Notes under the pieces: generated by a model
What the model was told of the DNA's origin: nothing
Seen by the model: the letters and a program-made list of their open reading frames with translations, nothing else
The model's database searches: none
Position numbers and translations under genes: made by a program
Origin: Bacteroidota bacterium
GTDB taxonomy: Bacteria > Bacteroidota > JABWAT01
Reading direction: 5' to 3'
Length of the DNA: 64,000 bases
Assembly: GCA_020161835.1 (NCBI GenBank)
Contig: JAIUNL010000015.1
Span: 64,707 to 128,706, forward strand
In this document: positions 43,982 to 51,948 of the stretch, in pieces
Position numbering within the stretch: position 1 is the first letter of the stretch
How the letters are laid out: the number at the start of each line of letters is the position of its first letter

Positions 43982-44890
43982 TTACTTCGTCTTTTTCACC
44001 ACACTCATTGCAGTGGCAATCAGGGAAGAAATATCACCGAAGTTTGCCGGCAGAATCAAAGTTGTACTTTCTTTGGCAAGCTTTCCGTATTGTTCAACGA
44101 GTTTTTCTGCAACCCGAAGCTGAACCGCTTCCATTCCGCCTTCTGATTCCACGGCTTTTGCAACCGCTTTAATTCCGTCTGCAGTAGCATTTGCAATGGC
44201 TCTGATGGCTTCCGCCTGGCCGGTTGCTTCATTGATTTGTTTCTGACTGACGGCCTCCGACTCGAGAACAACTTTTTGTTTTTGTCCTTCTGCCACATTG
44301 ATCGCCGATTGTTTTTCACCTTCCGACTGAAGGATAATCGCACGTTTTTCACGCTCAGCCTGCATCTGTTTTTCCATGGCACGCAAAACGGTTTCGGGCG
44401 GAATGATATTCTTGATTTCGTATCTCAGAATTTTCACACCCCAGGTCCGGGAAGCATCGTTGATGGATCCAACAATAGCCGAATTGATGACGGTTCTTTC
44501 CTCAAAAGTTTTATCCAGATCAATTTTTCCGATTTCACTTCTCATCGTCGTCTGAGCGAGCTGAATAATCGAAAACATGTAGTTGCTGATGCCGTACGAA
44601 GCCATCTGCGGATCAAAAACCTGAATAAAAATGACGCCGTCAACGCCAACCTGAACATTGTCTCGGGTGATACAGATCTGTTCAGGAATATCAATGGTTT
44701 GCTCTTTCAGCGTATGCCGGTAAGCAACCCGGTCAATAAACGGAACAATGTAGCTCACACCGGCCTGAAGGGTTACATAAAACTTCCCAAGCCGTTCAAT
44801 GATAAATGCACTTTGCTGCGGTACAACACGAACGCCGGAGATAATGATCAGTACGACCAATCCGGTGAAAATGAGAAAAAAAGTAGACAT
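43982..44890 (-). CDS. SPFH/Band 7 (stomatin/QmcA-like) membrane protein
   Basis: 302 residues: an N-terminal membrane hairpin (FFLIFTGLVVLIIISGV), then the Band 7 domain (FIIERLGKFYVTLQAGVSYI, MRSEIGKIDLDKTFEER) and a charged Ala/Glu helix (about 185-260) for oligomerisation. Such proteins form large ring or cage assemblies in the membrane. It follows an NfeD gene by 19 bases, the usual partnership. Confidence 0.93.
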   Translation of the reverse strand: MSTFFLIFTGLVVLIIISGVRVVPQQSAFIIERLGKFYVTLQAGVSYIVPFIDRVAYRHTLKEQTIDIPEQICITRDNVQVGVDGVIFIQVFDPQMASYGISNYMFSIIQLAQTTMRSEIGKIDLDKTFEERTVINSAIVGSINDASRTWGVKILRYEIKNIIPPETVLRAMEKQMQAEREKRAIILQSEGEKQSAINVAEGQKQKVVLESEAVSQKQINEATGQAEAIRAIANATADGIKAVAKAVESEGGMEAVQLRVAEKLVEQYGKLAKESTTLILPANFGDISSLIATAMSVVKKTK

Positions 44891-44909
44891 AATCGGTAAT
44901 CCTTTTTAC

Positions 44910-45353
44910 TTATAGAACGGGTTTCACTTTAACTCTGATGCCTTCAATTGCAAAAATTTCAACTTTGCTGCCTTCAGGAATGGATTCTGTGTGATCAGAA
45001 AACGCAATCCATTCAGAACCCCGGTAAGCAATCACACCTTCACCATCAACCGGAATTTCTTTTAAAACTGTTACTTTTTCACCCACATATTCAGGAACCC
45101 GGTCATTGGTTCCGGCGAACATTTTTTTCGCTGTTTTTCTGAATAAAAAGACAGCTAAAAGTGAAGTTACCGAAAACACGCCTAGCTGACTGCTGATTTC
45201 CGGTGTCAATCCGGTCCAGGTGGTCACTGCAGTGAGAATTGCACCGATGCCAAAAAAGGATAAAATAAAGGTGAAGGTTACCAGCTCAAGGGCAAGCAGC
45301 ACGATTCCCAGAATAGCCCAGATCAGTTCGGGGGAAAAGGTAAATCCATCCAT
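44910..45353 (-). CDS. nfeD: NfeD family membrane protein (short form)
   Basis: 147 residues with three or four membrane helices (AILGIVLLALELVTFTF, FFGIGAILTAV) and a C-terminal OB-fold (GEKVTVLKEIPVDGEGVIAY, with GSKVEIFAIEGIRVKV). This is the short NfeD type without the ClpP-like protease. It is paired with the SPFH gene, as in most genomes. Confidence 0.92.
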   Translation of the reverse strand: MDGFTFSPELIWAILGIVLLALELVTFTFILSFFGIGAILTAVTTWTGLTPEISSQLGVFSVTSLLAVFLFRKTAKKMFAGTNDRVPEYVGEKVTVLKEIPVDGEGVIAYRGSEWIAFSDHTESIPEGSKVEIFAIEGIRVKVKPVL

Positions 45354-45424
45354 ATCTTAAAGCTCCGTTCTTGAATGAGTTAATTTCCCGGTCGTTCAGG
45401 TAGTCTGAACGGTAATTCATTGAA

Positions 45425-45456
45425 GTAAATTAACGTAAATCAGAGACTTATCCAAA
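45425..45456 (-). promoter_or_regulatory. Promoter of the nfeD-SPFH operon
   Basis: On the minus strand TTTG (45456-45453), exactly 20 bases, then TAATTTAC (45432-45425). The downstream box matches 6 of 8 positions counting the free ones. It lies 72 bases upstream of nfeD. Confidence 0.6.
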
Positions 45457-45703
45457 TGACATTCTTGTCTTTTTCGGATTAGGAATTCGGACACAGGATT
45501 AAAAGGAAATTCCCCAATTCCCTTTTTATTTGTCTGGTTTTTATGAATTTGGGGATTACATTCCCTGAATTCGGTTATTTTTGGGGATCATATTCTCCAA
45601 TTTAATAATTCCACAAAGTTCCACAGTTCATAAAAAATTACCTTCCGCAACCCACCTTCCTGAATGGCGTAAAGTCTGCTTTCCCCAACATGAAAGGACG
45701 TTT
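45457..45703 (+). other. Gap upstream of the lipoprotein gene; nothing firm
   Basis: The stretch is AT-rich with short words repeated (GGGGATTACATTCCC, GGGGATCATATTC; TTCCACAAAGTTCCACAGTTC). A reading frame from 45581 passes through but has no signal character before 45704. TACCTTCC at 45638-45645 resembles the downstream promoter box; its upstream partner is weak. Confidence 0.4.
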
Positions 45704-46087
45704 ATGAAACCCGCAATCCGAGTTATTCTTTTCACCTTTTCAAGCCTTGTGTTTTCCTCCTGTGACTCCTGGATTCAACATCCCGAAGTTGAAATTTCTT
45801 CCCAATCCGGGGTTGTCAAAGAGTATTCAGTATACAGACAATCTGTTACTGTTACCAATACCAGTAACGCTTACACGGCTTATAACATTTCTATTGATGC
45901 TGAAATGAAATCGGGCTCAATGATTATTGCACAGGGTGGTGCTTCTATAGGGACTCTTGAACCTGGAGAAAGCATGATGGTTGACGTCATCATGACATCC
46001 AGAGGTTCAGGGCAAAGTCAGGGAAGTACAAAACTGATTTTATACTGGACGGATGAACATGACCGGCAATGGTCCAAGAAGTATTGA
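45704..46087 (+). CDS. Small putative lipoprotein with Ig-like beta domain
   Basis: From ATG 45704 the protein has 127 residues with a lipoprotein signal (VILFTFSSLVFSSCDSW). The rest looks like a single beta-sandwich of the FxLYD/CARDB kind: QSVTVTNTSNAYTAYNISID, and IGTLEPGESMMVDVIM. The family is not certain. GAAAGGACG upstream is a plausible ribosome-binding site. Confidence 0.65.
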   Translation: MKPAIRVILFTFSSLVFSSCDSWIQHPEVEISSQSGVVKEYSVYRQSVTVTNTSNAYTAYNISIDAEMKSGSMIIAQGGASIGTLEPGESMMVDVIMTSRGSGQSQGSTKLILYWTDEHDRQWSKKY

Positions 46088-46136
46088 GTGATAAAAAAAG
46101 GGGCTCATTTGCCCCATTTTTATATTTTATCGCATT

Positions 46137-46295
46137 TTAGTTCCCCTCCTTTCGTAAAGGAGGGGAAATCCCGAAAGCGTTCGGGATGGGGTGGTTTTTC
46201 TGAATCTGGCTTTGGAAAACAGCCAAACCACCCCGGCTTCGCCACCCCCCGAAAGCGTTCGGGGCAGGCTCTCCTTTGCAAAAGGAGGGGAACCA
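46137..46295. repeat. Pair of CCCCTCC hairpin repeats
   Basis: The left unit TTCCCCTCCTTT-CGT-AAAGGAGGGGAA (46141-46167) is a perfect 12-bp stem. It is followed by CCCGAAAGCGTTCGGG, GGGGTGGTTTTTC, an inverted AAACCACCCC, a second CCCGAAAGCGTTCGGGG and a right unit CTCCTTTGCAAAAGGAGGGG. The whole element is an imperfect inverted repeat about 155 bp long. Confidence 0.8.
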
Positions 46296-46334
46296 TTTAC
46301 TAAACCGGTAAACGTTTACTTTTGATTTATAGTT

Positions 46335-46381
46335 AAAAACAGGGCACTTTCCCGAGTCTCGGGACTCAGTGTCCTGTTTTT
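46335..46381. terminator. Bidirectional terminator
   Basis: Stem AAAAACAGGGCACT / AGTGTCCTGTTTTT (one G-T type mismatch) with an inner CCCGAG-T-CTCGGG hairpin. A-run and T-run on both sides suit termination from both the lipoprotein gene (plus) and the GTPase gene (minus). Confidence 0.75.
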
Positions 46382-46440
46382 ATAACTTATAACTTACCAC
46401 CCCGAAAGCATTCGGGATCTTCGCTTCGCTCGACTTGTAA

Positions 46441-47808
46441 CTATTCCCTCTTTCCCGCCATTTCCTTTTTCTTCATTTCCGGATGATCCACCCGGTACAT
46501 GAATCTTGAAAGAACATCTGCAAGATCAGATTTACCAATTTCAGCGAGGTCGTAGGTCACCCGCACGGAAGGTTTTTTGATCTTCAGAATTCTGCGGAGG
46601 TCAATCGGCGTTCCGATAATCACAGCATCACAATCGGTGGCATTGATCGTAGTTTCCAGATCTTTTATCTGCAGATCGCCATAGCCCATTGCGGGAAGTA
46701 CAGTTCCGATATTCGGATATTTTTTAAACGTCTCAGTAATTTCACCAACGGTATAAGGTCTCGGATCAATGATTTCTGATGCTCCGAATTTCATGGCAGC
46801 AATCACACCGGCGCCATATTTCATTTCACCGTGAGTGAGAGTCGGACCGTCTTCAACCACCAAAACCCGTTTTCCACGGATGACTTCTGCATCTTCAATC
46901 GAAACCGGGGATGCAGCATCAATTATAACTGCATTTGCATTTACCGATCTGATATTCAGGCGAAGCTGTTCAATATTTTTATAATCAGCAGAATCGATCT
47001 TGTTGATGATCACGACATCTGCCAGTCTCAGATTGGTTTCACCCGGATAGTAAGCAAGTTCATTCCCCGTCCGGTGCGGATCAGTGACGACAATGTGCAG
47101 ATCAGGTTTGTAAAACGGCAGGTCATTATTTCCGCCATCCCACAAAATGATATCAGCTTCCTTTTCAGCTTCACGAACGATGGCTTCATAATCAACACCC
47201 GAATAAATAATGGTTCCTGATGTGATATGAGGTTCGTATTCTTCCCGTTCTTCAATCGTGCATTCATGCTTATCGAGGTCAGAAAGTTGGGCAAACCGCT
47301 GAACTTTTTGCTTGTTCAGGTCGCCGTAAGGCATTGGGTGACGGATGGCCACCACTTTTTTTCCCATTTTCTGAAGAATTTGGCTCACTTTTCTTGTGGT
47401 CTGACTTTTTCCGCAACCGGTTCTGACTGCACAAACCGAAACGACTGGTTTTGTACTTTTGATCATGGTCGGATGCCCGCCGATCAGCTTAAAATCAACA
47501 CCGGCAGCGTTTACACGGGATGCCCGTGACATTACATAGCCGTAATTCACATCACTATAAGAGAAAACAACTTCATCAGGGTGATATTTTGAAATCAGAT
47601 CTTCCAGCTGAGATTCAGGAAAAATCGGAATTCCGGCAGGATAGAGGTATCCGGCCAGTTCTTTCGGGTATTTCCGGTCATCGATATTGGGAATCTGGGT
47701 AGCAGTAAAAGCTACAACTTCATAATCGGGATTGTTGCGGAAGATCGTGTTGAAGTTATGGAAGTCACGGCCGGCGGCTCCCATAATCAGTACTTTACGG
47801 CGTGTCAT
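46441..47808 (-). CDS. Predicted GTPase of the cyclic 2,3-diphosphoglycerate synthetase family
   Basis: 455 residues. An N-terminal Rossmann-like domain (KVLIMGAAGRDFHNFNTIF) is followed by a P-loop in VCAVRTGCGKSQTTRKV. Family stretches are AIRHPMPYGDL, WDGGNNDLPFYKPDLHIVV and ADVVIINKIDSADYKNI. The archaeal relative makes the thermoprotectant cyclic 2,3-diphosphoglycerate; bacterial members have no proven role, so the enzymatic product is left open. It is a single gene with a terminator downstream. Confidence 0.8.
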   Translation of the reverse strand: MTRRKVLIMGAAGRDFHNFNTIFRNNPDYEVVAFTATQIPNIDDRKYPKELAGYLYPAGIPIFPESQLEDLISKYHPDEVVFSYSDVNYGYVMSRASRVNAAGVDFKLIGGHPTMIKSTKPVVSVCAVRTGCGKSQTTRKVSQILQKMGKKVVAIRHPMPYGDLNKQKVQRFAQLSDLDKHECTIEEREEYEPHITSGTIIYSGVDYEAIVREAEKEADIILWDGGNNDLPFYKPDLHIVVTDPHRTGNELAYYPGETNLRLADVVIINKIDSADYKNIEQLRLNIRSVNANAVIIDAASPVSIEDAEVIRGKRVLVVEDGPTLTHGEMKYGAGVIAAMKFGASEIIDPRPYTVGEITETFKKYPNIGTVLPAMGYGDLQIKDLETTINATDCDAVIIGTPIDLRRILKIKKPSVRVTYDLAEIGKSDLADVLSRFMYRVDHPEMKKKEMAGKRE

Positions 47809-47966
47809 AGTATCCTCAGTTTGGTTTGTCCGTCTCAGGAAAGGGTCAGTTTCCTGTTTTTCTTTTGGTCTGAGGAAAGATAGGGAAAGTCCCGTTCATC
47901 CGGGAGAAGGGAACTTTCTTCTAATGGAGATTTAATTACTTCGGATTACACGGGTTTTGCATGGGA

Positions 47967-48923
47967 TCAAACCTGTGAATTCCGTGTAATTTTGGGAAGA
48001 TTCAGAAGTCCGTACAAAATCGGATTTGCCTGATTGGAAAGTCTGATCAGGGTTTCACATTCCAGTGAAGAAAGGATTGTATTTCTGAATCCCCAGAAAA
48101 ATCCGTTCATCTCATTGGTTCGGGTTCCCAAACCAGAACCCACAAAGTAACTGGTCTTTTCATATTTGAAAAAGGGAAGCAGCACTTCACTAACCAAAGA
48201 ATATTCATTCGCCCAGTTTTTTATCTGCGGATTCGGATTTCTGAGAAGGTCATTGCTGAAAACTTCACTTTTCATGGTGACGAGCCGGTGAAGATTTGAA
48301 GAGTTTTCACGGTTAACCAGCTTTAAATCATTTAAAAACGGAATATCCCCTTTTTCTTTTACCAAAACATAATTGAACTGATTGGTTTGCATAAAAAAAC
48401 CAATTGATGAGAAATCAAAAATTTCATTCAATCCGCCCATATAGTTTTCAATGGCAGTTTCATGATTGAGCGCAAGTGAATCTTTTGCCAGGAGAGTTGT
48501 TAATTTATGTTTTTTTCTGGCAAGAAATTCATCCGGGTCTGATTCGCTGAAGCGGGATGAATCAAGTATGGCAAAAGTTTGAACCAATTGGAGTAATTCC
48601 TGTTCTGCAAAGGGTTTTTTCAAAAACCCAACTGCACCCTGGTGAAAGGCAAATTTTGCTTTTTCTTCATTCGCATCACTGGTTACGACGACGACGGGAA
48701 TGGTATTGAGTTTTTTGTCCTTTTTAAGCATGGTTAAAAACGAGAGTCCGTCTATGCCGTTCATGTGAATATCGGTAATAATCAGGCTGATTTCTTCAGA
48801 TTTAAGCTTATCAATACCCTCCTGAACACTAAAGGCATGAACAAGCGGCAGTTCAATTGATTGAATCATTTTTGTAACCAGAATATGTGACATCTGGTCA
48901 TCATCAATAAATAGAATTTTCAT
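47967..48923 (-). CDS. Orphan response regulator with uncharacterised C-terminal domain
   Basis: 318 residues. The receiver domain (1-120) is intact: DDD at 7-9, phospho-acceptor Asp51 (ITDIHMNG), Thr81 and Lys103 (FLKKPF). The rest, about 190 residues, has no HTH or enzymatic motif I recognise. It reads like a globular domain (LNEIFDFSSIGFFMQTNQFN, FKYEKTSYFVGSGLG). The kinase partner is not adjacent; the nearest is at 41.9-43.9 kb. Confidence 0.85.
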   Translation of the reverse strand: MKILFIDDDQMSHILVTKMIQSIELPLVHAFSVQEGIDKLKSEEISLIITDIHMNGIDGLSFLTMLKKDKKLNTIPVVVVTSDANEEKAKFAFHQGAVGFLKKPFAEQELLQLVQTFAILDSSRFSESDPDEFLARKKHKLTTLLAKDSLALNHETAIENYMGGLNEIFDFSSIGFFMQTNQFNYVLVKEKGDIPFLNDLKLVNRENSSNLHRLVTMKSEVFSNDLLRNPNPQIKNWANEYSLVSEVLLPFFKYEKTSYFVGSGLGTRTNEMNGFFWGFRNTILSSLECETLIRLSNQANPILYGLLNLPKITRNSQV

Positions 48924-49139
48924 TTACGGCTTTCGATTAATTTAAAAGGTTGCAGGGAAATGAAATCTCACCAACCCGCAGTTTTTTGGTATTTAATATC
49001 AATTTAGAGCCAAAATGCGTGCCAAAGCCAAAAATATCATTTCCAACCAAATGATCAGTTTTTTGCCCTTCGGCAATTACGAAAGGTAATTACATCGGGA
49101 AAATTAACCGAAGGAAGGGGGTAGCAAATCGGTTTAAAA
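48924..49139. other. Gap left of the restriction-modification module
   Basis: No gene is supported. An inverted pair CCTTCGG / CCGAAGG (about 49057-49112) encloses two copies of AATTAC (GGCAATTACGAAAGGTAATTAC). The transition to AT-rich sequence typical of the module starts at about 49120, so this may be its left border. Confidence 0.4.
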
Positions 49140-49155
49140 ATATTGAATTCAATAT
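49140..49155. promoter_or_regulatory. Perfect 16-bp palindrome, candidate operator
   Basis: ATATTGAATTCAATAT is a perfect dyad about 190 bases before the HTH-methyltransferase start. It is a possible binding site for that HTH, but there is no second copy at the endonuclease gene, so it is only a candidate. Confidence 0.35.
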
Positions 49156-49264
49156 GAATACTAATACTAATGACGAAATTCAAATTTGGGAATATCAACT
49201 ATTGAATAGAGTCGACAGGAAGCCTAAACAAGATATTAGCGTAACTCACCATAATACTGAATAA
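49154..49264 (+). CDS. Possible 36-residue small protein
   Basis: ATG 49154 opens a 36-codon frame (MNTNTNDEIQIWEYQLLNRV and 16 more residues) ending in TAA 49262-49264. There is no ribosome-binding site, and the start overlaps a palindrome. It could be a leader peptide, a gene remnant or chance; AT-rich DNA readily gives such frames. Confidence 0.25.
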   Translation: MNTNTNDEIQIWEYQLLNRVDRKPKQDISVTHHNTE

Positions 49265-49347
49265 ATAATCAGTCTTTTAGTTGATTTAATTTGCTTTTTC
49301 CGTTGAAGACTATCTATTTTAGTAACCATTGTATAAGGTTGGATAAT

Positions 49348-50592
49348 ATGGTTACAAAAGAGTATTTAACACTTGATGAAACATCTAAACTCATTGGTAA
49401 AAGCAAGGAAACACTTAGAAGATGGGATAGAGAAGGAACTTTTAGTGCAGTTCGTGAACCAGTTAGCAATTATAGGGTTTATAAAAAAGAGGATGTTGAA
49501 AACCTTTTTTTCAATTTTATTGAACCTGTACCAAATGAACCCGATATAAACTTTGTTGAACCGTTAAAAGATTACTCAGTCTTAGAACTTTTTGCAGGAG
49601 CGGGGGGATTAGCGGTTGGATTAGAAAAATCAGGATTGAAATGTGTTGCACTTAATGAAATTGATAAATGGGCATGTAAAACCTTAAGGGCAAACCGTCC
49701 AAAATGGGAGGTTCTTGAAGGGGACATTAAATCCTTTGATTTTTCAACCTATTCCAATACGATTGATGTTGTTACTGGTGGATTTCCTTGTCAGGCGTTT
49801 AGTTATGCAGGAAAAAAACTTGGATTAAACGATGCTAGAGGAACTTTATTTTATGAGTTTGCAAGGGTTGTAAAGGAAGTAAATCCTTTGATTTGTATTG
49901 GAGAAAACGTTCGGGGGTTATTAAGTCATGATAATGGTAGAACGTTACAAGGTATGATTTCAATTCTTGATGAAATTGGTTATAAAGTTGAACCCATTCA
50001 GATCCTTAAAGCGGTAAACTTTAAAGTTCCGCAAAAAAGGGAAAGAATTATTTTGGTTGGAATAAGAAAAGATATAAATCTTAACTTTGAATACCCTAAA
50101 CCCTATAAGAGAATTTATACGCTTTCGGATGCCCTGAAAAAGGGAGAATTATTTAATACTGATGTTCCACCTTCATCTGGTGTGACCTATCCAAAAAGGA
50201 AAAAAGAAATCTTAGATTTAGTGCCCCCAAAGGGCTACTGGCGGGATTTGCCAATTCATATCCAAAAGGAATTTATGGGACAAAGTTTTTATTTGGGAGG
50301 TGGAAAAACAGGAATGGGAAGACGAATTGGTTGGGATGAACCCTGTTTAACTTTAACTTGTAGCCCGGCACAAAAGCAAACTGAAAGATGCCATCCTGAT
50401 GAAACACGACCGTTTACTGTTCGCGAATATGCAAGAATTCAAACTTTTCCTGACGATTGGGTTTTCTCGGGTTCCACTGCACAGCAATACAAACAGATCG
50501 GGAATGCTGTGCCAGTAAATCTGGGCAAGGAGATAGGATATTCCATTATAAAATTTCTAAATGCGTATACCACTTCAATCAAAATTGAATAG
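49348..50592 (+). CDS. DNA (cytosine-5) methyltransferase with N-terminal MerR-like helix-turn-helix
   Basis: From ATG 49348 the protein has 414 residues. An HTH_17/MerR-like domain (YLTLDETSKLIGKSKETLRR) is followed by all key m5C methyltransferase motifs: LELFAGAGGLAVG (I), GFPCQAFS with catalytic Cys148 (IV), GENVRG (VI), PQKRERIILVG (VIII) and IGNAVPVNLGKEIG (X). It ends 18 bases inside the convergent endonuclease gene. The DNA is clearly more AT-rich than the surroundings, which suggests transfer. The HTH may allow autoregulation, as in M.SsoII-type enzymes. Confidence 0.93.
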   Translation: MVTKEYLTLDETSKLIGKSKETLRRWDREGTFSAVREPVSNYRVYKKEDVENLFFNFIEPVPNEPDINFVEPLKDYSVLELFAGAGGLAVGLEKSGLKCVALNEIDKWACKTLRANRPKWEVLEGDIKSFDFSTYSNTIDVVTGGFPCQAFSYAGKKLGLNDARGTLFYEFARVVKEVNPLICIGENVRGLLSHDNGRTLQGMISILDEIGYKVEPIQILKAVNFKVPQKRERIILVGIRKDINLNFEYPKPYKRIYTLSDALKKGELFNTDVPPSSGVTYPKRKKEILDLVPPKGYWRDLPIHIQKEFMGQSFYLGGGKTGMGRRIGWDEPCLTLTCSPAQKQTERCHPDETRPFTVREYARIQTFPDDWVFSGSTAQQYKQIGNAVPVNLGKEIGYSIIKFLNAYTTSIKIE

Positions 50593-51291
50593 TAATGAAG
50601 CTTTTATTTCTTTTACAAGGTTATTAAACCCAATTTCAAAAAAACCATTGGTTTCAAGTGAATTTATACAGGCATGCAGATCGGTTACCAGGTGGTTATA
50701 AAAATCCGGATATCCTGTAATCCTAAACCAGAATTCACTTCCTGCATAGACCGGATGAATTTTATCAATTTCCCGGTAGTGCATACTTAATTCTGAAGTT
50801 TCTCCGTAGAGCACCCCAACAATAAAATCCGAATTACTGATTCCCTTCATTGCACTATTCGTTCTTGCAAGATTTATAGTATCTGTAAACTTTTTAATCA
50901 GTGGCTTAACATCTTCTGAATTAATTGTATTGGGTCCCGCCTTCAATTGGCACCATTTTTTTCTGCCATCAAACCGATCAGTAAACTCAATATCCATTCC
51001 CTTAATGAGAGAACCTTCTGCTATTTTAAGTTCAACAAACATTTTTTGGATTTGGGTACCAAATGAAGTATTTATTGAGGTTCCCAGCACTCTTGGGTAA
51101 TAAAGAGCCTTTGCTACTCCTTCCGGGGTATATTTATCATCAAGTATCTTTGATAAATACTTCACAACGATGGGATTAATATTATAACTTTTCAGATTGG
51201 AATGACTCTTTAATGTTGAATTAATGTGGTTTTTAAAAATATTCTTTTCAAAATATTCAACAATACACTTTAAGAGTTCAGCTTCTGACAT
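50575..51291 (-). CDS. Putative type II restriction endonuclease (possibly TdeIII/MjaII-like)
   Basis: 238 residues. A PD-(D/E)XK-like core is visible: MDIEFTDRFDGRKKWCQLKA, with Asp/Glu and the QLK catalytic strand, followed by GPNTINSEDV. From memory this resembles the TdeIII/MjaII endonuclease family, whose members cut GGNCC; I could not check it. It is convergent with the methyltransferase and overlaps it by 18 bases, as expected for a type II pair. Confidence 0.7.
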   Translation of the reverse strand: MSEAELLKCIVEYFEKNIFKNHINSTLKSHSNLKSYNINPIVVKYLSKILDDKYTPEGVAKALYYPRVLGTSINTSFGTQIQKMFVELKIAEGSLIKGMDIEFTDRFDGRKKWCQLKAGPNTINSEDVKPLIKKFTDTINLARTNSAMKGISNSDFIVGVLYGETSELSMHYREIDKIHPVYAGSEFWFRITGYPDFYNHLVTDLHACINSLETNGFFEIGFNNLVKEIKASLLFNFD

Positions 51292-51392
51292 AGTAAATAT
51301 TTTGATTAAATGGGGTTCAAATCTGAATGGTTAGTACAATGGGTGTGACAATAAGTATGATTATCTGCAATACCACCACTCATCCTTAGCAG

Positions 51393-51432
51393 AAAAAAAC
51401 ACAGGTTGTTTCGAAACCAGAAACAACCTGTA
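51393..51432 (-). terminator. Terminator after the STAS gene
   Basis: Perfect 12-bp stem ACAGGTTGTTTC / GAAACAACCTGT (51402-51413 and 51421-51432). On the minus strand it is followed by seven T residues. It lies 8 bases after the STAS gene stop. Confidence 0.88.
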
Positions 51433-51439
51433 GAAAAGA

Positions 51440-51775
51440 TCAGAAACCTTCTACTGCCTTATCAACTGTTGGTGCAGTTTCAAAAAGGTTCATCAGTTTG
51501 GTGACCACAAGAAGACTTTCAATTTTTTCGGATACGCCTGCAAGACGGATTTTCCCGTTATGTGTACTCAATGTCGAAAAACAAGCCATCAAGGTTCCAA
51601 TTCCTGAAGAATTCATCCACTTCACATCACTGAGATCAACAACAATTTTCACAATTTTCTTTTCTGCAAGAGCTTTCACAGAATCATGCAGTTGTGCGGT
51701 TTCAAGTCCGCCCATCATATTACCCGAAACGGTTAGGATGGCTACTTCGCCTTTAATTGTTTCTTTTACTTTCAT
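51440..51775 (-). CDS. STAS-domain protein (anti-anti-sigma factor type)
   Basis: 111 residues, a stand-alone STAS domain. The conserved phospho-acceptor region is VDLSDVKWMNSSGIGTLMAC, with Ser in the MNSSGIG motif. Such proteins switch partners with anti-sigma kinases or act in signalling by phosphorylation. No kinase gene is adjacent. A promoter-like TAACTTCA box precedes it and a strong terminator follows, so it is a single-gene unit. Confidence 0.9.
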   Translation of the reverse strand: MKVKETIKGEVAILTVSGNMMGGLETAQLHDSVKALAEKKIVKIVVDLSDVKWMNSSGIGTLMACFSTLSTHNGKIRLAGVSEKIESLLVVTKLMNLFETAPTVDKAVEGF

Positions 51776-51814
51776 AATTGTCTCCAGAGAATACTGATTT
51801 AGAACGGAATAGAT

Positions 51815-51822
51815 TGAAGTTA
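51815..51822 (-). promoter_or_regulatory. Candidate promoter box of the STAS gene
   Basis: TAACTTCA on the minus strand, the same form of the downstream box as in the nuoA and ppgK promoters. The upstream element is weak (TTTA at 20 bases). It lies 40 bases before the start codon. Confidence 0.4.
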
Positions 51823-51890
51823 ATCATTTTTTGCGGAAAAATTAAACCCTTTTTTTCAGGAAATAACTTTTAATCTCTTCCATTTTCAAG

Positions 51891-51921
51891 TTGAATTTAC
51901 CCGGCACCTTTCCTACCTTCA
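51891..51921 (+). promoter_or_regulatory. Promoter of the polyphosphate glucokinase gene
   Basis: TTGA (51891-51894), 19 bases, then TACCTTCA (51914-51921). A transcription start about 7 bases later leaves a leader of about 20 bases before ATG 51949, which supports that start over ATG 51934. Confidence 0.65.
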
Positions 51922-51948
51922 ATTTTTAATGTGATGGGAACCACAAAA

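Noticed and set aside
51891..51948. GTG 51931 or ATG 51934 as the ppgK start
   Set aside because: The likely transcription start near 51928 would leave almost no leader, and the family begins at MNILGVDVG (51949).
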